DNA from: Pseudomonadota bacterium
Lineage (GTDB): Bacteria; Myxococcota_A; Polyangia; Polyangiales; Polyangiaceae
Assembly: GCA_023423895.1 (NCBI GenBank)
Contig: JAFAER010000053.1
Span: 36,998-100,997, forward strand
Direction of reading: 5' to 3'
Length of the DNA stretch: 64,000 bases
The position numbers and the translations under genes were made by a program. A model generated the notes under the pieces. It made no database searches. It worked only from the letters and a program-made list of their open reading frames with translations, and was not told the origin of the DNA. Each line of letters starts with the position of its first letter. Position 1 is the stretch's first letter. Positions 42,889-51,684 of the stretch are shown piece after piece.

Positions 42889-44784
42889 TCAGGCCTCCTC
42901 ACGCTTGCGGCGAAGGGCGACGATCACCCCCGCGATTGCGAGGCCGACGAGGCCGAAGCTCGAGGTCGAGCTGGAGCCGGTCGACGCAACCGAGCAGCCG
43001 TCGGCGGCCTGGCCGTCGTTGAATGCGCGCGTCTTTCCGCTCGTCGACGGGCGCGTCGCGTCGTCCTCGCCGTCGGGCACGACGTCCGTCTCACCCGACG
43101 TTCCGCTCTCCCCGCTCGGGTCCGTGCCCGGGACCGTGGAGCGCGGCGCCGGACCGGTGCCGTCCTCGTTGGTGCCCGGCTTGTCCGTCGGCTTGCCCGG
43201 GACCGTCTGCAGTCCCTCGCTCCAGGATGCCGGAACGAGCGAGAGCCACACGGAGTTCTTCAGGCCCTTCGCCATTCCGTCCGCGTCGGTGTAACCGGTG
43301 ACCGTCGAGAAGGAGAACGACTTCACCTCGGGCATGAAGCTGGTCGCTGCCTTCGCCGGATCCGTCGTGTGGCCCGGGTTCGGGACGTTGCCGAGGCCGT
43401 TGATGAACCCGCGCGCCTGATCCTGCGGGTTGCGCTTGCCGCGCGCCTGAACGTTCGCGACGTCCGAGAACGGCGACACCTGGTAGACCTTGGCCGCGTC
43501 CTTCACGCCGAGCGTGCCGTCGGCCTTGATCGGGTACATCTGGATGAAGCCGCCGCCGGTGCCGGTCGACGAGCCGCTGATGACCGCGAGCGCGGGCTCG
43601 GCGTTCGGGCCGTAACCCGTGATGAACGAGCTGCCGTGACGGCCGTACTGCCCGACGCCGAGGATGGGCGAGCCGACGATCGACAGGTCCGACTTGTTCA
43701 CGAGGACCGCGGCGTCGATCTTCTTGCCGCCCGCGTGGCCGTTGCCGTTCTGGCCGTTGCGGACCTGCGAGGAGAGGCCGTACGTGATCGCGAGCTTGTC
43801 GCCGATGAGCCCGATGACCGGCTCGGACACGTACTTGTTCTGGTTCGGCTGCGACCGAACGACGATCTTGCTCTGGACCGGTTGGCCCGTCGCGACGTTG
43901 AACTCCGTCACGCGGAAGCCGATCTCGGCGGGCTGGTTGTTCGCCTCGACGGCGGCGATGAAGCCTGTCTGCGCGCCGGGCTCGACCGCGACCTGCGGGC
44001 GGCAGTGCTGCGCCGTGTTCGAGTACCGACGCAGCCAGTTCATCTTCACCGAGCCGTCGTCGGCGACGGTGACGCTGAAGCCCTCCTGCGCCTGGTTGTT
44101 GTACTGCATGCCGACCACGAACGTGTTCTGGTCGACCTGCTGGATCGTGTGCGGGCCGCGCTGGTTGTTCGGGTTGTTGACGTTGATCCCGTTCTTCAGC
44201 GCCTGCTGGATCAGGTTCGTCGGCTTGTTGATGTTGTTGCGCGTGCTGTTCGGGATCTGCACGAGCTCGCCGGTCTGCTTGTTGGCGACGTACATGACCG
44301 GCTGCGGGTTGTTGTTGACGCCGTTGTCCTCGCTCGCAGCGATGAGGACGACGTGGTTCTTCGTGAAGCCGATGAGCGGCCTCATGAAGGTGCGGTCGCC
44401 GTTCAGACGCGGGAGATTGACCTCCGGCCCCGGGACCACGCCCTTGTCGGTCAGCGTCGCGAGGGCGAAGCCGCCCTGCATGTAGCTGTTGTTGCCGTTC
44501 GCCTGGTTGTCGGACCGCGTGTACGTGGTGCCGAGGAGCACCTTCGTCTTGTCGGTCTGGAAGGCGAAGCTGTCCCAGGCGAACGCGGCGTCCATCGTGC
44601 CGGCGCCTGTGATCTTCCCGAGCTTGTTCGGGCCCTTGTCATCTCCTGAGATCCACACCTTGGAATAGGTGTTGAGGACGACCGTGGAGCCGCCCGTTGC
44701 CCCTGGTGTGTCCGCAAACGCGTGATCCGCAGCGAACATCGCCAGGGTAGCAACCACAGCTGCGCAGACTCGTGACGTCTTCAT
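42889..44784 (-). CDS. secreted protein with MYXO-CTERM-type sorting tail
   Basis: The ATG at 44784, after TTGGAGGATGC, gives 631 aa with a Sec signal (LAMFAADHAFAD). The body is rich in Asn and Gln and contains long beta-propeller-like runs such as VFGMQY-like NTFVVGMQYNNQAQEG and NRTFMRPLIGFTKNHVVLI. A Pro/Gly/Thr linker precedes DGCSVASTGSSSTSS, a hydrophobic helix GLVGLAIAGVIVAL and RRKREEA. That Cys-helix-Arg arrangement is the MYXO-CTERM sorting signal for surface delivery via the type II system. It is cotranscribed with the diheme cytochrome, so it may hold or dock it at the surface. Confidence 0.87.
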   Translation of the reverse strand: MKTSRVCAAVVATLAMFAADHAFADTPGATGGSTVVLNTYSKVWISGDDKGPNKLGKITGAGTMDAAFAWDSFAFQTDKTKVLLGTTYTRSDNQANGNNSYMQGGFALATLTDKGVVPGPEVNLPRLNGDRTFMRPLIGFTKNHVVLIAASEDNGVNNNPQPVMYVANKQTGELVQIPNSTRNNINKPTNLIQQALKNGINVNNPNNQRGPHTIQQVDQNTFVVGMQYNNQAQEGFSVTVADDGSVKMNWLRRYSNTAQHCRPQVAVEPGAQTGFIAAVEANNQPAEIGFRVTEFNVATGQPVQSKIVVRSQPNQNKYVSEPVIGLIGDKLAITYGLSSQVRNGQNGNGHAGGKKIDAAVLVNKSDLSIVGSPILGVGQYGRHGSSFITGYGPNAEPALAVISGSSTGTGGGFIQMYPIKADGTLGVKDAAKVYQVSPFSDVANVQARGKRNPQDQARGFINGLGNVPNPGHTTDPAKAATSFMPEVKSFSFSTVTGYTDADGMAKGLKNSVWLSLVPASWSEGLQTVPGKPTDKPGTNEDGTGPAPRSTVPGTDPSGESGTSGETDVVPDGEDDATRPSTSGKTRAFNDGQAADGCSVASTGSSSTSSFGLVGLAIAGVIVALRRKREEA

Positions 44785-44835
44785 GTCGCATCCTCCAACA
44801 CGAAACGGGTGGTGCAAGTGCCGACCTTGCAGTGC

Positions 44836-45963
44836 CTATTGCTCCCCACGGCCAAGCTTCCCACGTGCATCGTCGATTGCGGCGAGCTGCACGCTAAGGT
44901 CTGTGTCCTCCGAGATCGCGACGAGCTCGCGAGTCGTCGTGGGAACGGTGTCCTTGTAGAGGAGCACCGCGCTCACGAGCGCATCGCGATCCGTCACGTC
45001 CGCCCCTTTTGCCTGGAGCTCGGCGGGCACATGGACCCTGACCTTGCCGTGCTGATGCTTCGGCAAGGTGAAGTTCGTTTGCGAGGCGAGCGTCGAGAAC
45101 TGCTCGCCCGTCGCGCGCGCGATGACGTCGTCGCCGGCCATCAGCTCGACGGTCTTCACGCTGTTCGGATCGGCGCCCATGCCCGCGACGAGCTTGGCGA
45201 CGGAATACTTGGTCTCGCTCGGATCCGCCGCGGCGGTACCGACCATCATCGCGTCGGTCACCTGGCGGCGCTTCACGAAGCCGATCATCTTGCCGTCGAG
45301 GTACACGCGCGTGCCCTTCGCGACTTGGCCGTCCGAGTACGGGATGGCCTCGGAGCAGTCGCCGTCCGCACCGACGTGGCATTGCTTCGTCGGGTGAATC
45401 GCCGGCGAGGGCTTCTTCACGTAGATCGTCATCCGGCGGATCTCGTGGACGACGAACTCGTTCTTGAGATGATCCGTGTCCCAGCGCGTGAGCGGGGGGC
45501 CGCTGTCGCCGGAGACGAAGGAGAACTGGAAGCGATCCTTCTCCTTGCGAAGCTCGGTGCCCTCGACGCTCGCGATGCGATCGCCGTTGCCGTGGAAGTG
45601 GATCGACTTGATGGACTCCGGCGCGACGCCGATTCCCTTCAAGTAGTCGTAGATCTTGAAGCGCTTGCCGCCGCCCTCGAGCGGGAGGACGGGAATGGCC
45701 GGGAGCTCGCCGGCGCGGAAGACGGCGACCTGGACCCCGTCGACGTAGACCGGCGTGTCGAGGCCGATGAGCTTCCGCGTGCCGTGCTTCGGATCGTTCG
45801 GATCGAGCTTCCCGTCACCGCCGACAGCGGCAGCCGCGGCTGCGGCCGCCGGCGTGAGCGCGACCGGCTTCGGCGCAGCGGACGGCTCAGGGGTCTTCTT
45901 CGAGCACGCAACCGCGCTCGCGAGGACCAGAGCCACCACCAAGGGACGAAGGGAACCGACCAT
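44836..45963 (-). CDS. lipoprotein with Ala-rich linker, unknown function
   Basis: The ATG at 45963 gives 375 aa beginning MVGSLRPLVVALVLASAVAC, a clear lipoprotein signal. A run of alanines follows. The rest shows two related segments: VYVDGVQVAVFRAGEL and VYLDGKMIGFVKRRQ. Each is followed by a region mentioning YDYLKGIGVAPESIKSIHFH or KLVAGMGADPNSVKTVELM, so the protein is an internal duplication. Each repeat ends with an IASVEG or VIARATG-like strand. No named domain is recognised. The gene stands 51 bp upstream of the MYXO-CTERM gene on the same strand and may be its operon leader. Confidence 0.78.
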   Translation of the reverse strand: MVGSLRPLVVALVLASAVACSKKTPEPSAAPKPVALTPAAAAAAAAVGGDGKLDPNDPKHGTRKLIGLDTPVYVDGVQVAVFRAGELPAIPVLPLEGGGKRFKIYDYLKGIGVAPESIKSIHFHGNGDRIASVEGTELRKEKDRFQFSFVSGDSGPPLTRWDTDHLKNEFVVHEIRRMTIYVKKPSPAIHPTKQCHVGADGDCSEAIPYSDGQVAKGTRVYLDGKMIGFVKRRQVTDAMMVGTAAADPSETKYSVAKLVAGMGADPNSVKTVELMAGDDVIARATGEQFSTLASQTNFTLPKHQHGKVRVHVPAELQAKGADVTDRDALVSAVLLYKDTVPTTTRELVAISEDTDLSVQLAAIDDARGKLGRGEQ

Positions 45964-46384
45964 GTTGCAGGTCGAGCTAATGCACGGCATGTGCCCAACA
46001 GTGACGGTGCAGCCCGACACTGGTGGCCCTCAACGAATCTGCCGTGATGGGGGAAACGAGGGACCGGTTTTCCTCCTGTAACTGCGATGTAACCAGGATC
46101 CAGGTCAGACTCGCCGCTTCCTCAGCCGAAATGTAGGCAGGCGATCCGAGCCGGGGCTCACCCCCTCGGACCGCTGGATCGAGACCTCGTCATATGAGCC
46201 TGACGAGCAGCAAATCCCTTGTGGAATCATCCGTCGAGAGCGGATGGTCGACCATCCGACCGGTCTTGGACAGCGTGCAGACCTGCTCGCTCATCCAGGC
46301 CCCCCGGCGGCAGCGGACGGAGAGGAAGAAGGAGCGGGCCTCGGAGGGTCGGGCGGGGACACACGCTCGAGCGCTGGCGTTTCC

Positions 46385-46412
46385 TTGACATGTAATTCCG
46401 GTCACCTAGGGT
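46385..46412 (+). promoter_or_regulatory. sigma-70-like promoter for the lpxC operon
   Basis: TTGACA at 46385-46390 and TAGGGT at 46407-46412 are spaced by 16 bases. Transcription would begin about 46419, almost at the GTG of the following gene (46420), so a leaderless message is possible. The remainder of 45964-46384 has no credible gene. Confidence 0.5.
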
Positions 46413-46419
46413 CGCGTCC

Positions 46420-47217
46420 GTGCGAAGGCTGATGGTCTGTGCGTTGGTGGCCGGGATGGCTGCGCTCATCGGCCCGCGCGTCGTCGGGCCGGCCAACCGC
46501 TCTGCCGGTACTCCGTTCGTCTACGAGCCGCCCGAGGGCTTCGTTCCGGCCAAGGACGTGAAGGGCGCCGAGTCGGAAGGCGCGTCCGTCTGGATTCACG
46601 AGGGTGCGGAGAACAAGCGCTTCGACGGATCGATCGTCGATCGAAAGGCGCTCGCGACGCGCATCATCCTGAACCACTCGAACAAGGAGATGAGCGTCGA
46701 GGAGGCCGACCTCGGCAAGCTCGTCTCCGAGATGCCGAAGGCGTTCGAGGGGATGTGCAACTGGGTGCACCGCCGCCACGAGCTCCGCGTGAGAGCCGAC
46801 GGCGCGCGCGTCGGGCTGATCGAGGGCGATTGCGATCGCGAGGTCGACCTCAGCGCGCTCGGTTTGCCGTCGCAGCCGGTGAAGATGCGGAAGCTGCAGC
46901 TCATGTTCCCGGACGACGAGGGCACGTCGATCGTCACGGCGTCGTTCCCGACCGATCAGGCAAGCCAGTGGGAGCCACTGCTCGAGGCCAGTATCGGAAA
47001 GGCGAAGGGCGTCGCGACACGTGCGCCCGCCCCCGCGCCCTGGACGTACGGCGCGTGGGCTGCGGCCGGCGGCGTTCTCGGCTGGCTCGCGGCCGCGCTC
47101 TTCTTCGGCAAGGAATCCGCGCCGGCGACGCCGAAGGCGGTCGGCAAGAGGACGCGCTCGCGCGCAGCAACGAAGACGCGCGAAGACGAAGAGGAGTCGG
47201 AGGAGGCGGACGCGTGA
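46420..47217 (+). CDS. membrane protein cotranscribed with lpxC, unknown function
   Basis: The GTG at 46420 gives 265 aa; an ATG at 46432 is an alternative. The N terminus has a signal/anchor (CALVAGMAALIGPRVVG). A periplasmic domain of about 160 residues contains TPFVYEPPEGFVPAKDV and CNWVHRRHELRVRADGARVG. A second membrane helix (YGAWAAAGGVLGWLAAALFF) lies near the C terminus, and an acidic-basic tail (EDEEESEEADA) follows. No family is recognised. It overlaps lpxC by four bases, which suggests a role in envelope maintenance, but this is context only. Confidence 0.75.
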   Translation: MRRLMVCALVAGMAALIGPRVVGPANRSAGTPFVYEPPEGFVPAKDVKGAESEGASVWIHEGAENKRFDGSIVDRKALATRIILNHSNKEMSVEEADLGKLVSEMPKAFEGMCNWVHRRHELRVRADGARVGLIEGDCDREVDLSALGLPSQPVKMRKLQLMFPDDEGTSIVTASFPTDQASQWEPLLEASIGKAKGVATRAPAPAPWTYGAWAAAGGVLGWLAAALFFGKESAPATPKAVGKRTRSRAATKTREDEEESEEADA

Positions 47218-48041
47218 TCGCGATCTCGGGTCGCGGCCTTCACGGCGGCGCGCCCGGGAGCGTCCGCTTCGTCCGCGAAGCAGGTGCGGTTCGCCTGCGC
47301 TGCGGCCGCGCCGAGGCGCGCATCGCGGAGCTCGTCCTCGACGGCAGGGATCGTTCGACGACCGCCACGACGCGTGACGGGCGCCTCGAGGTTCGCACGG
47401 TCGAGCACCTGTTCGCCGCCCTCGGCGCGATGTCGTTTCGCGAGGGACTCGTCGTCGAGGTCGACGGACCGGAGATCCCGCTCGTCGACGGCGGCGCGTG
47501 CGCGTTCCTCGATGCACTGCGTTCGCTTGGCCTCGCAGCGTCACCACCCGCGCTGCGCGTCACCCGTCCGGGCACGATCGAGGTCGGCGGCAGCCGTTAC
47601 GAGCTCGAGCCGCCTTCCGACGCCTCCGACGTGCGCGTCGAGGTCGAGGTGGACTTCGCCGACGCCCGGCTCGAGCGGCACGCGCGGTGGAGCGGCGATG
47701 CCGATGACTTCCGCGAGCGTATCGCGCCGGCGCGGACCTTCGGCTTCGAGCACGAGATCGGTGACCTCCTCGCGCGCGGGCTCGCGAGCCACGTCGCTCC
47801 CGAGAGCGTCGTCGTCGTTGCGCGCGATCGGGTCCTGAGTGCAGGCCCGCCGTTCTCCGCCGACGAGCCCGCGCGGCACAAGCTGCTCGACCTCGTCGGC
47901 GACCTCTACGGACACGGCGGTCCGCCGCTCGGCTGCATCCGTGCGACGAGGCCTGGCCATGCAGCGACGCACGAGGCGATGCGCCGGGCCCTCGCGATGG
48001 GGCTCGTGATCCCCACGCCCGCCGCATCCGGCACCACGTAG
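47214..48041 (+). CDS. lpxC: UDP-3-O-acyl-N-acetylglucosamine deacetylase LpxC
   Basis: The GTG at 47214 follows AGGAGG at the right distance and yields 275 aa. LpxC removes the acetyl group in the committed step of lipid A synthesis in the cytoplasm. Zinc ligands are His65 (TVEHLFAALG), His222 and Asp226 (ARHKLLDLVGD). The catalytic histidine is in RPGHAATHE, and ARTFGFEHEIGDLLARG is a family signature. The length is slightly under the usual 300. The GTGA overlap with the upstream membrane-protein gene implies coupled translation. Retention of all ligands supports an active enzyme. Confidence 0.92.
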   Translation: MIAISGRGLHGGAPGSVRFVREAGAVRLRCGRAEARIAELVLDGRDRSTTATTRDGRLEVRTVEHLFAALGAMSFREGLVVEVDGPEIPLVDGGACAFLDALRSLGLAASPPALRVTRPGTIEVGGSRYELEPPSDASDVRVEVEVDFADARLERHARWSGDADDFRERIAPARTFGFEHEIGDLLARGLASHVAPESVVVVARDRVLSAGPPFSADEPARHKLLDLVGDLYGHGGPPLGCIRATRPGHAATHEAMRRALAMGLVIPTPAASGTT

Positions 48042-48082
48042 AACGCGCGCGTCACGTCGAAGAGAACGCGCGCGTCACGTCG
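48041..48082. repeat. 19-bp direct repeat after lpxC
   Basis: GAACGCGCGCGTCACGTCG occurs at 48041-48059 and again at 48064-48082. The copies abut the lpxC stop. They could be an operator pair or a short tandem duplication. Confidence 0.55.
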
Positions 48083-48113
48083 GTGTAACGTCCTCGACGG
48101 GCGCACTGCATTT

Positions 48114-48145
48114 GTTCCGGTACGCACGAATCGCGCGTACGGAAC
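48114..48145. terminator. hairpin between lpxC and the small Cys lipoprotein
   Basis: GTTCCGGTACGC at 48114-48125 pairs with GCGTACGGAAC at 48135-48145 with one bulged base and a nine-base loop. Its place 72 bp past lpxC and 84 bp before the next start fits a terminator or a regulatory stem. Confidence 0.45.
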
Positions 48146-48228
48146 GCTTCGTGCGAGCTCGGGGCGTCGACGACATGCGCGATGACGAACTTCTCAGGGC
48201 GGCCCTCGGTCGCCTACGCTCGTCGACG

Positions 48229-48657
48229 ATGCGGAAGGCCGTCTGGGTCGCGCTTGCCGTACCCGCCCTCGTGACGCTCATGCTGCCGGCGGCATGTCGC
48301 GAGGATGGTCCGAGCTGCTACGCCGGTGACTGGAGGGCGTGCACGTGCAGCGGCGGCGCCCTTGGCTACCAAGGATGTATCGCCGATCGTGAGGAGTTCG
48401 GCGAATGCGTCTGCGACGGCAGGACGCCGGGCCTCGACGGCTCGTTCGAGGCGAACGACGCCGGAGCGGACGTTGCGACACCTTCCGGGAAGCTCCCGTT
48501 CATGAGCAAGTGCAGCACCAACGACGAGTGCGAGTCGGGTAACTGCCACACGTTCTCTCAACAAGGTTCGTTCTGCACGAAGGGCTGCACGGACACGATC
48601 GATTGCCCCGCGCCCTCGAGCGGATGCAACCGCCGCGGCATCTGCAAGGCGCCATGA
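48229..48657 (+). CDS. small Cys-rich lipoprotein coupled to TonB receptor
   Basis: The ATG at 48229 gives 142 aa with signal MRKAVWVALAVPALVTLMLP and lipobox PAAC. Mature sequence has CYAGDWRACTC, CIADREEFGECVC, CSTNDECESGNCHTF and CTKGCTDTIDCP, about twelve cysteines in EGF-like spacing. A longer start at 48175 is possible but would hide the signal. The stop overlaps the receptor start by four bases. It may act with the receptor in ligand capture. Confidence 0.8.
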   Translation: MRKAVWVALAVPALVTLMLPAACREDGPSCYAGDWRACTCSGGALGYQGCIADREEFGECVCDGRTPGLDGSFEANDAGADVATPSGKLPFMSKCSTNDECESGNCHTFSQQGSFCTKGCTDTIDCPAPSSGCNRRGICKAP

Positions 48658-50882
48658 CGGGTCGGCTGCTCTTCGCCACGCTGGTCTGCACCGCCGGATG
48701 GCTTTCGTGGTCGGCGACCGCCGCCGCGCAGGAGCCATCGGTCGCCGATGTCGATCCGTCCGCGAAGGCTCCGGGGGACAGCCCTGCGTCGCAGGACGCC
48801 GCTGCCCGCGCGCGCGCTCGTGACGAGACCGTCGAGGTGCACGTCATCGGCGATCGCGCCGATGCCCTGCAGAAGGTCCCTGGATCCGGGACAGTGATCC
48901 GCGCCAAAGATCTGCAGCGCGCCGCTCCGGTCGATGCTGCCGAGATGTTGCGTCGCGTCCCCGGCGTGCAGGTCCGGCAGGAACACGGCGGCGGCAACCG
49001 GCTCGACATCAGCATTCGCGGCCTCGAGGGCGGACGGAGCCGTCGCGTGCTCGTGCTCGAGGACGGCATCCCGATCGCGATCAATCCCTACGCCGAGCCG
49101 GACATGTACTACGCGCCGCCGATCGAGCGGATGCGCGGCATCGAGGTGGTGAAGGGCAGCGGCAACATCCTGTTCGGTCCGCAAACGCTCGCGGGCACGA
49201 TCAACTTCTTGACGATCACGCCACCCGATCGCCAGAGGATCGTCGCTGACGTCGACGGCGGCACCTACGGCTACCTCCGCGGCCTCGCGAGCTACGGCGA
49301 CGCGATCGGTAACGGCGATGCGCGCTACGTCGTACAGATCCTTCATCGACGCGGCGACGGCTTCCGCGGCCTGCCGTTCGACTCCACGAACGGCCTCGCG
49401 AAGCTCGCGTTCGCGACCGGCAAGGGTGGGGAGGCGGTCCTCAAGCTCGGCTTCCACCGCGACGACGCCGCCTCCGACGACATCGGGCTCACCGCCGCGA
49501 TGTACGCGCGCAACCCTCGTCGCGAGGCGCTCTCTCCGTCGAGCCATCTCGTCCTCGAGCGCTACGACGCCTCGCTGACGCACGAGCAGCGCTTCTCGGA
49601 AAAGACGAAGCTGAAGACCCTCGTCTACGGCTACCGCACCGACCGCATCTGGCGACGGCAGGACTACACCCGCACGCCGGTTCCCGGCGAGCGCTACGTC
49701 TCGATCGCCGGCGACGTGGACGTGCCCGGAGGCGCCGTATGGTTCCGGGACTCGAACGCCGTCCTCGATCGGACGTACGACGTGATGGGCATCGAGCCGC
49801 GCTTCGAGCATCGCTTCGAGACCGCTTACGTGCGTCACACGCTCGACTTCGGCGGACGCCTCCTGCGCGAGACAGCCGAGTACGAGCAGCGGACGGGCAA
49901 CTACGCCGAGACCTACGCGGGCTCGCTCGACTTCTCCGAGCGGCATACCGGCCACGCGGTCGCCGCTTACGTCCAGGACCGTATCGCCTTCTCCGATCGG
50001 CTCCTGGTCACGCCCGGCATCCGCTTCGAGCATCTCCTGTTCGAGCGCGTCGTCACGCGCCAGCCGACCGGCGGCGACACCTTCCTCGCCGGCGACAAGA
50101 CGGTGACCGGCATCGTCCCGGGCATCGGTATGGTCTACGGGACGAAGGACGCGAACGTCTTCGGCGGCATGCACCGGGGATTTGCACCGCCACGTGTCAC
50201 GTCGTCGGTCTCGGCGCGCGGTCAGACCACGGACATCGGCGCCGACGAGAGCATGAACTACGAGGCAGGCATACGCGGCCTGCCGGTTCGCTGGCTCCGC
50301 GCAGAGACGACCGGATTCCTCTCCAACTTCGACAACCAGGTCATCGTCCAGACCGCGCCGGGCAGCGACAACGTCCTCACGGATGCCGGCGCCACGAACA
50401 TCATCGGCGCGGAGGGCGGCCTCCTCGTGAGCTTCCAGCGCGCGCTCGACATCCCGACGATCGTCGAGCTCGGCGCGCGGTACACGTTCGCGCGCTCGAC
50501 GTTCCGCTACGGCGCCAACGCGGGGAACCTCCTTCCGTACGCGCCGCAGCATTCGTTCAATACGAACCTCGACGTCGAGCACCCGAGCGGCGTCGGCGGA
50601 CAGGTGGCGTACGCGTTCGTCGGTCCTCAGTTCGCAGACGCCGACAACACGCGCGCGCAGGACGTGACCGGACGCATGGGCGAGCTCGACGCGCGCCACA
50701 TCGTCGACGCCACCGTGCACTGGAAGCACAAGCCGACAGGGCTCACGTTCCGTCTCACCGCGAAGAACCTGCTCGACACCACGTACGTGATCGCGCGAAG
50801 GCCAGAGGGCATCTTCCCCGGGCCGTATCGCCAGCTCCTCGTCGGCGTCCGCTGGGAGTGGGAAGCGCCACGACGCGAGTGA
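48654..50882 (+). CDS. TonB-dependent outer-membrane receptor (FecA-like)
   Basis: The 742-aa protein has a signal peptide (SATAAAQ), a TonB-box-like ETVEVHV and a plug domain at about residues 60-190. The plug has DAAEMLRRVPGVQVRQEHGG, ISIRGLEGGRSRRVLVLEDG and VVKGSGNILFGPQTLAGTIN. A beta-barrel follows, ending RQLLVGVRWEWEAP. The plug motif IRGL...EDGIPI...YGP-like is nearest to FecA-type ferric citrate receptors, but the substrate could be another chelate. Import is driven by TonB/ExbB/ExbD, which are not in this window. It is coupled to the small Cys lipoprotein by a four-base overlap. Confidence 0.92.
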   Translation: MTGRLLFATLVCTAGWLSWSATAAAQEPSVADVDPSAKAPGDSPASQDAAARARARDETVEVHVIGDRADALQKVPGSGTVIRAKDLQRAAPVDAAEMLRRVPGVQVRQEHGGGNRLDISIRGLEGGRSRRVLVLEDGIPIAINPYAEPDMYYAPPIERMRGIEVVKGSGNILFGPQTLAGTINFLTITPPDRQRIVADVDGGTYGYLRGLASYGDAIGNGDARYVVQILHRRGDGFRGLPFDSTNGLAKLAFATGKGGEAVLKLGFHRDDAASDDIGLTAAMYARNPRREALSPSSHLVLERYDASLTHEQRFSEKTKLKTLVYGYRTDRIWRRQDYTRTPVPGERYVSIAGDVDVPGGAVWFRDSNAVLDRTYDVMGIEPRFEHRFETAYVRHTLDFGGRLLRETAEYEQRTGNYAETYAGSLDFSERHTGHAVAAYVQDRIAFSDRLLVTPGIRFEHLLFERVVTRQPTGGDTFLAGDKTVTGIVPGIGMVYGTKDANVFGGMHRGFAPPRVTSSVSARGQTTDIGADESMNYEAGIRGLPVRWLRAETTGFLSNFDNQVIVQTAPGSDNVLTDAGATNIIGAEGGLLVSFQRALDIPTIVELGARYTFARSTFRYGANAGNLLPYAPQHSFNTNLDVEHPSGVGGQVAYAFVGPQFADADNTRAQDVTGRMGELDARHIVDATVHWKHKPTGLTFRLTAKNLLDTTYVIARRPEGIFPGPYRQLLVGVRWEWEAPRRE

Positions 50883-50990
50883 GGCGTGGCGCGTTGGCCG
50901 AGCCTCGGGTTCAGCTCGTGTGGCACTACTTGGATAAACGGCGGCGGGGTGCTCTCGACTCGAAACGGCCGGCATGCCATCGCGGGCTAC

Positions 50991-51157
50991 TTGCCTCGTT
51001 AGGAATCTAGGCAACTGCGCGGAGAAGGGTGGGGCGGGCACGGCTTCGCCGGCGAGTTGCCTCGTTTAGGAATCTAGGCAACTGCGTGGAGAAGGGTACG
51101 GCGGGGCGTGCGCTCCTTTGCTGTCTCGAGGAACCTGGGGGACTGCGGGGAGAGGGT
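50991..51157. repeat. three hairpin repeats downstream of the TonB receptor
   Basis: A unit of about 40 bp occurs at 50991-51030 and 51057-51097 with only two differences, and in decayed form at about 51118-51157. Each of the first two holds a stem (GTTGCCT with AGGCAAC) around an AT-richer loop. The gap 50883-51196 has no gene. They are REP-like and differ from the repeat at 16952. Confidence 0.7.
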
Positions 51158-51196
51158 AGGTCAGGGGCGTGCCCGCGATCGGCGGGCGGTTGCGCG

Positions 51197-51643
51197 TCAG
51201 TCGGCGCCGGCATCCACGATGGGCGCAGCACTGGGATCGGCATCGAGCTCGAGCGTCACGTTGCTCGTCACGACACGCTCGCAACGCCCTCGTCGATCGA
51301 CGCGGACGAGCTCGGAGGCTGGAAGATGGGCGGGAGACACGATCGAGAGCCTGAACGTCCCGGAGCGGTTGTCGAGCAGGGTCACAGTGGGGCTCTCGGC
51401 GGAACACTGCGTCGAGGCGTCGACGGTCGTGACCTCGCGCGTCGCCATGTCTTCGATGGTGATGGTTGCATCGCAGATCGGCTGGCCAGTAGTCCGGTCT
51501 TTCAGCTGGAGAGCGATGCCAGGCGTGACTACGTAGATGCCATCGTCATCGCACGTGTCTCTCGCGCAGCCTTGCGCGGCAGCGCCCGATGCGACGATGA
51601 GGAACGACCTGGTGAAGATGAATGCTTTCGTGGCGGGAAGCAT
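51197..51643 (-). CDS. secreted carboxypeptidase-regulatory-like small lipoprotein
   Basis: The 148-aa product has a signal and lipobox-type AAAQGC. It continues as a single beta-sandwich-like domain with ITPGIALQLKDRTTGQPICDA (as VTPGIALQLKD), TITIEDMATREVTTVD and TFRLSIVSPAHLPASELVRV. This resembles a carboxypeptidase-regulatory/CNA-B-like fold. It has four cysteines. The gene is divergent from the short membrane protein at 51685. No function is evident. Confidence 0.7.
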   Translation of the reverse strand: MLPATKAFIFTRSFLIVASGAAAQGCARDTCDDDGIYVVTPGIALQLKDRTTGQPICDATITIEDMATREVTTVDASTQCSAESPTVTLLDNRSGTFRLSIVSPAHLPASELVRVDRRGRCERVVTSNVTLELDADPSAAPIVDAGAD

Positions 51644-51684
51644 GCTCGAATCCGTCGTTGGAACCTTGGGGTAGTCTGTCGGTT

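Noticed and set aside
46190..46405. Small frames on both strands in the gap upstream of the lpxC operon
   Set aside because: They lack ribosome sites and conserved motifs, and one overlaps the likely promoter.
48558..51041. An 827-codon minus-strand frame across the TonB receptor
   Set aside because: It mirrors the receptor codons and lacks any domain; the plus strand carries clear plug and barrel motifs.
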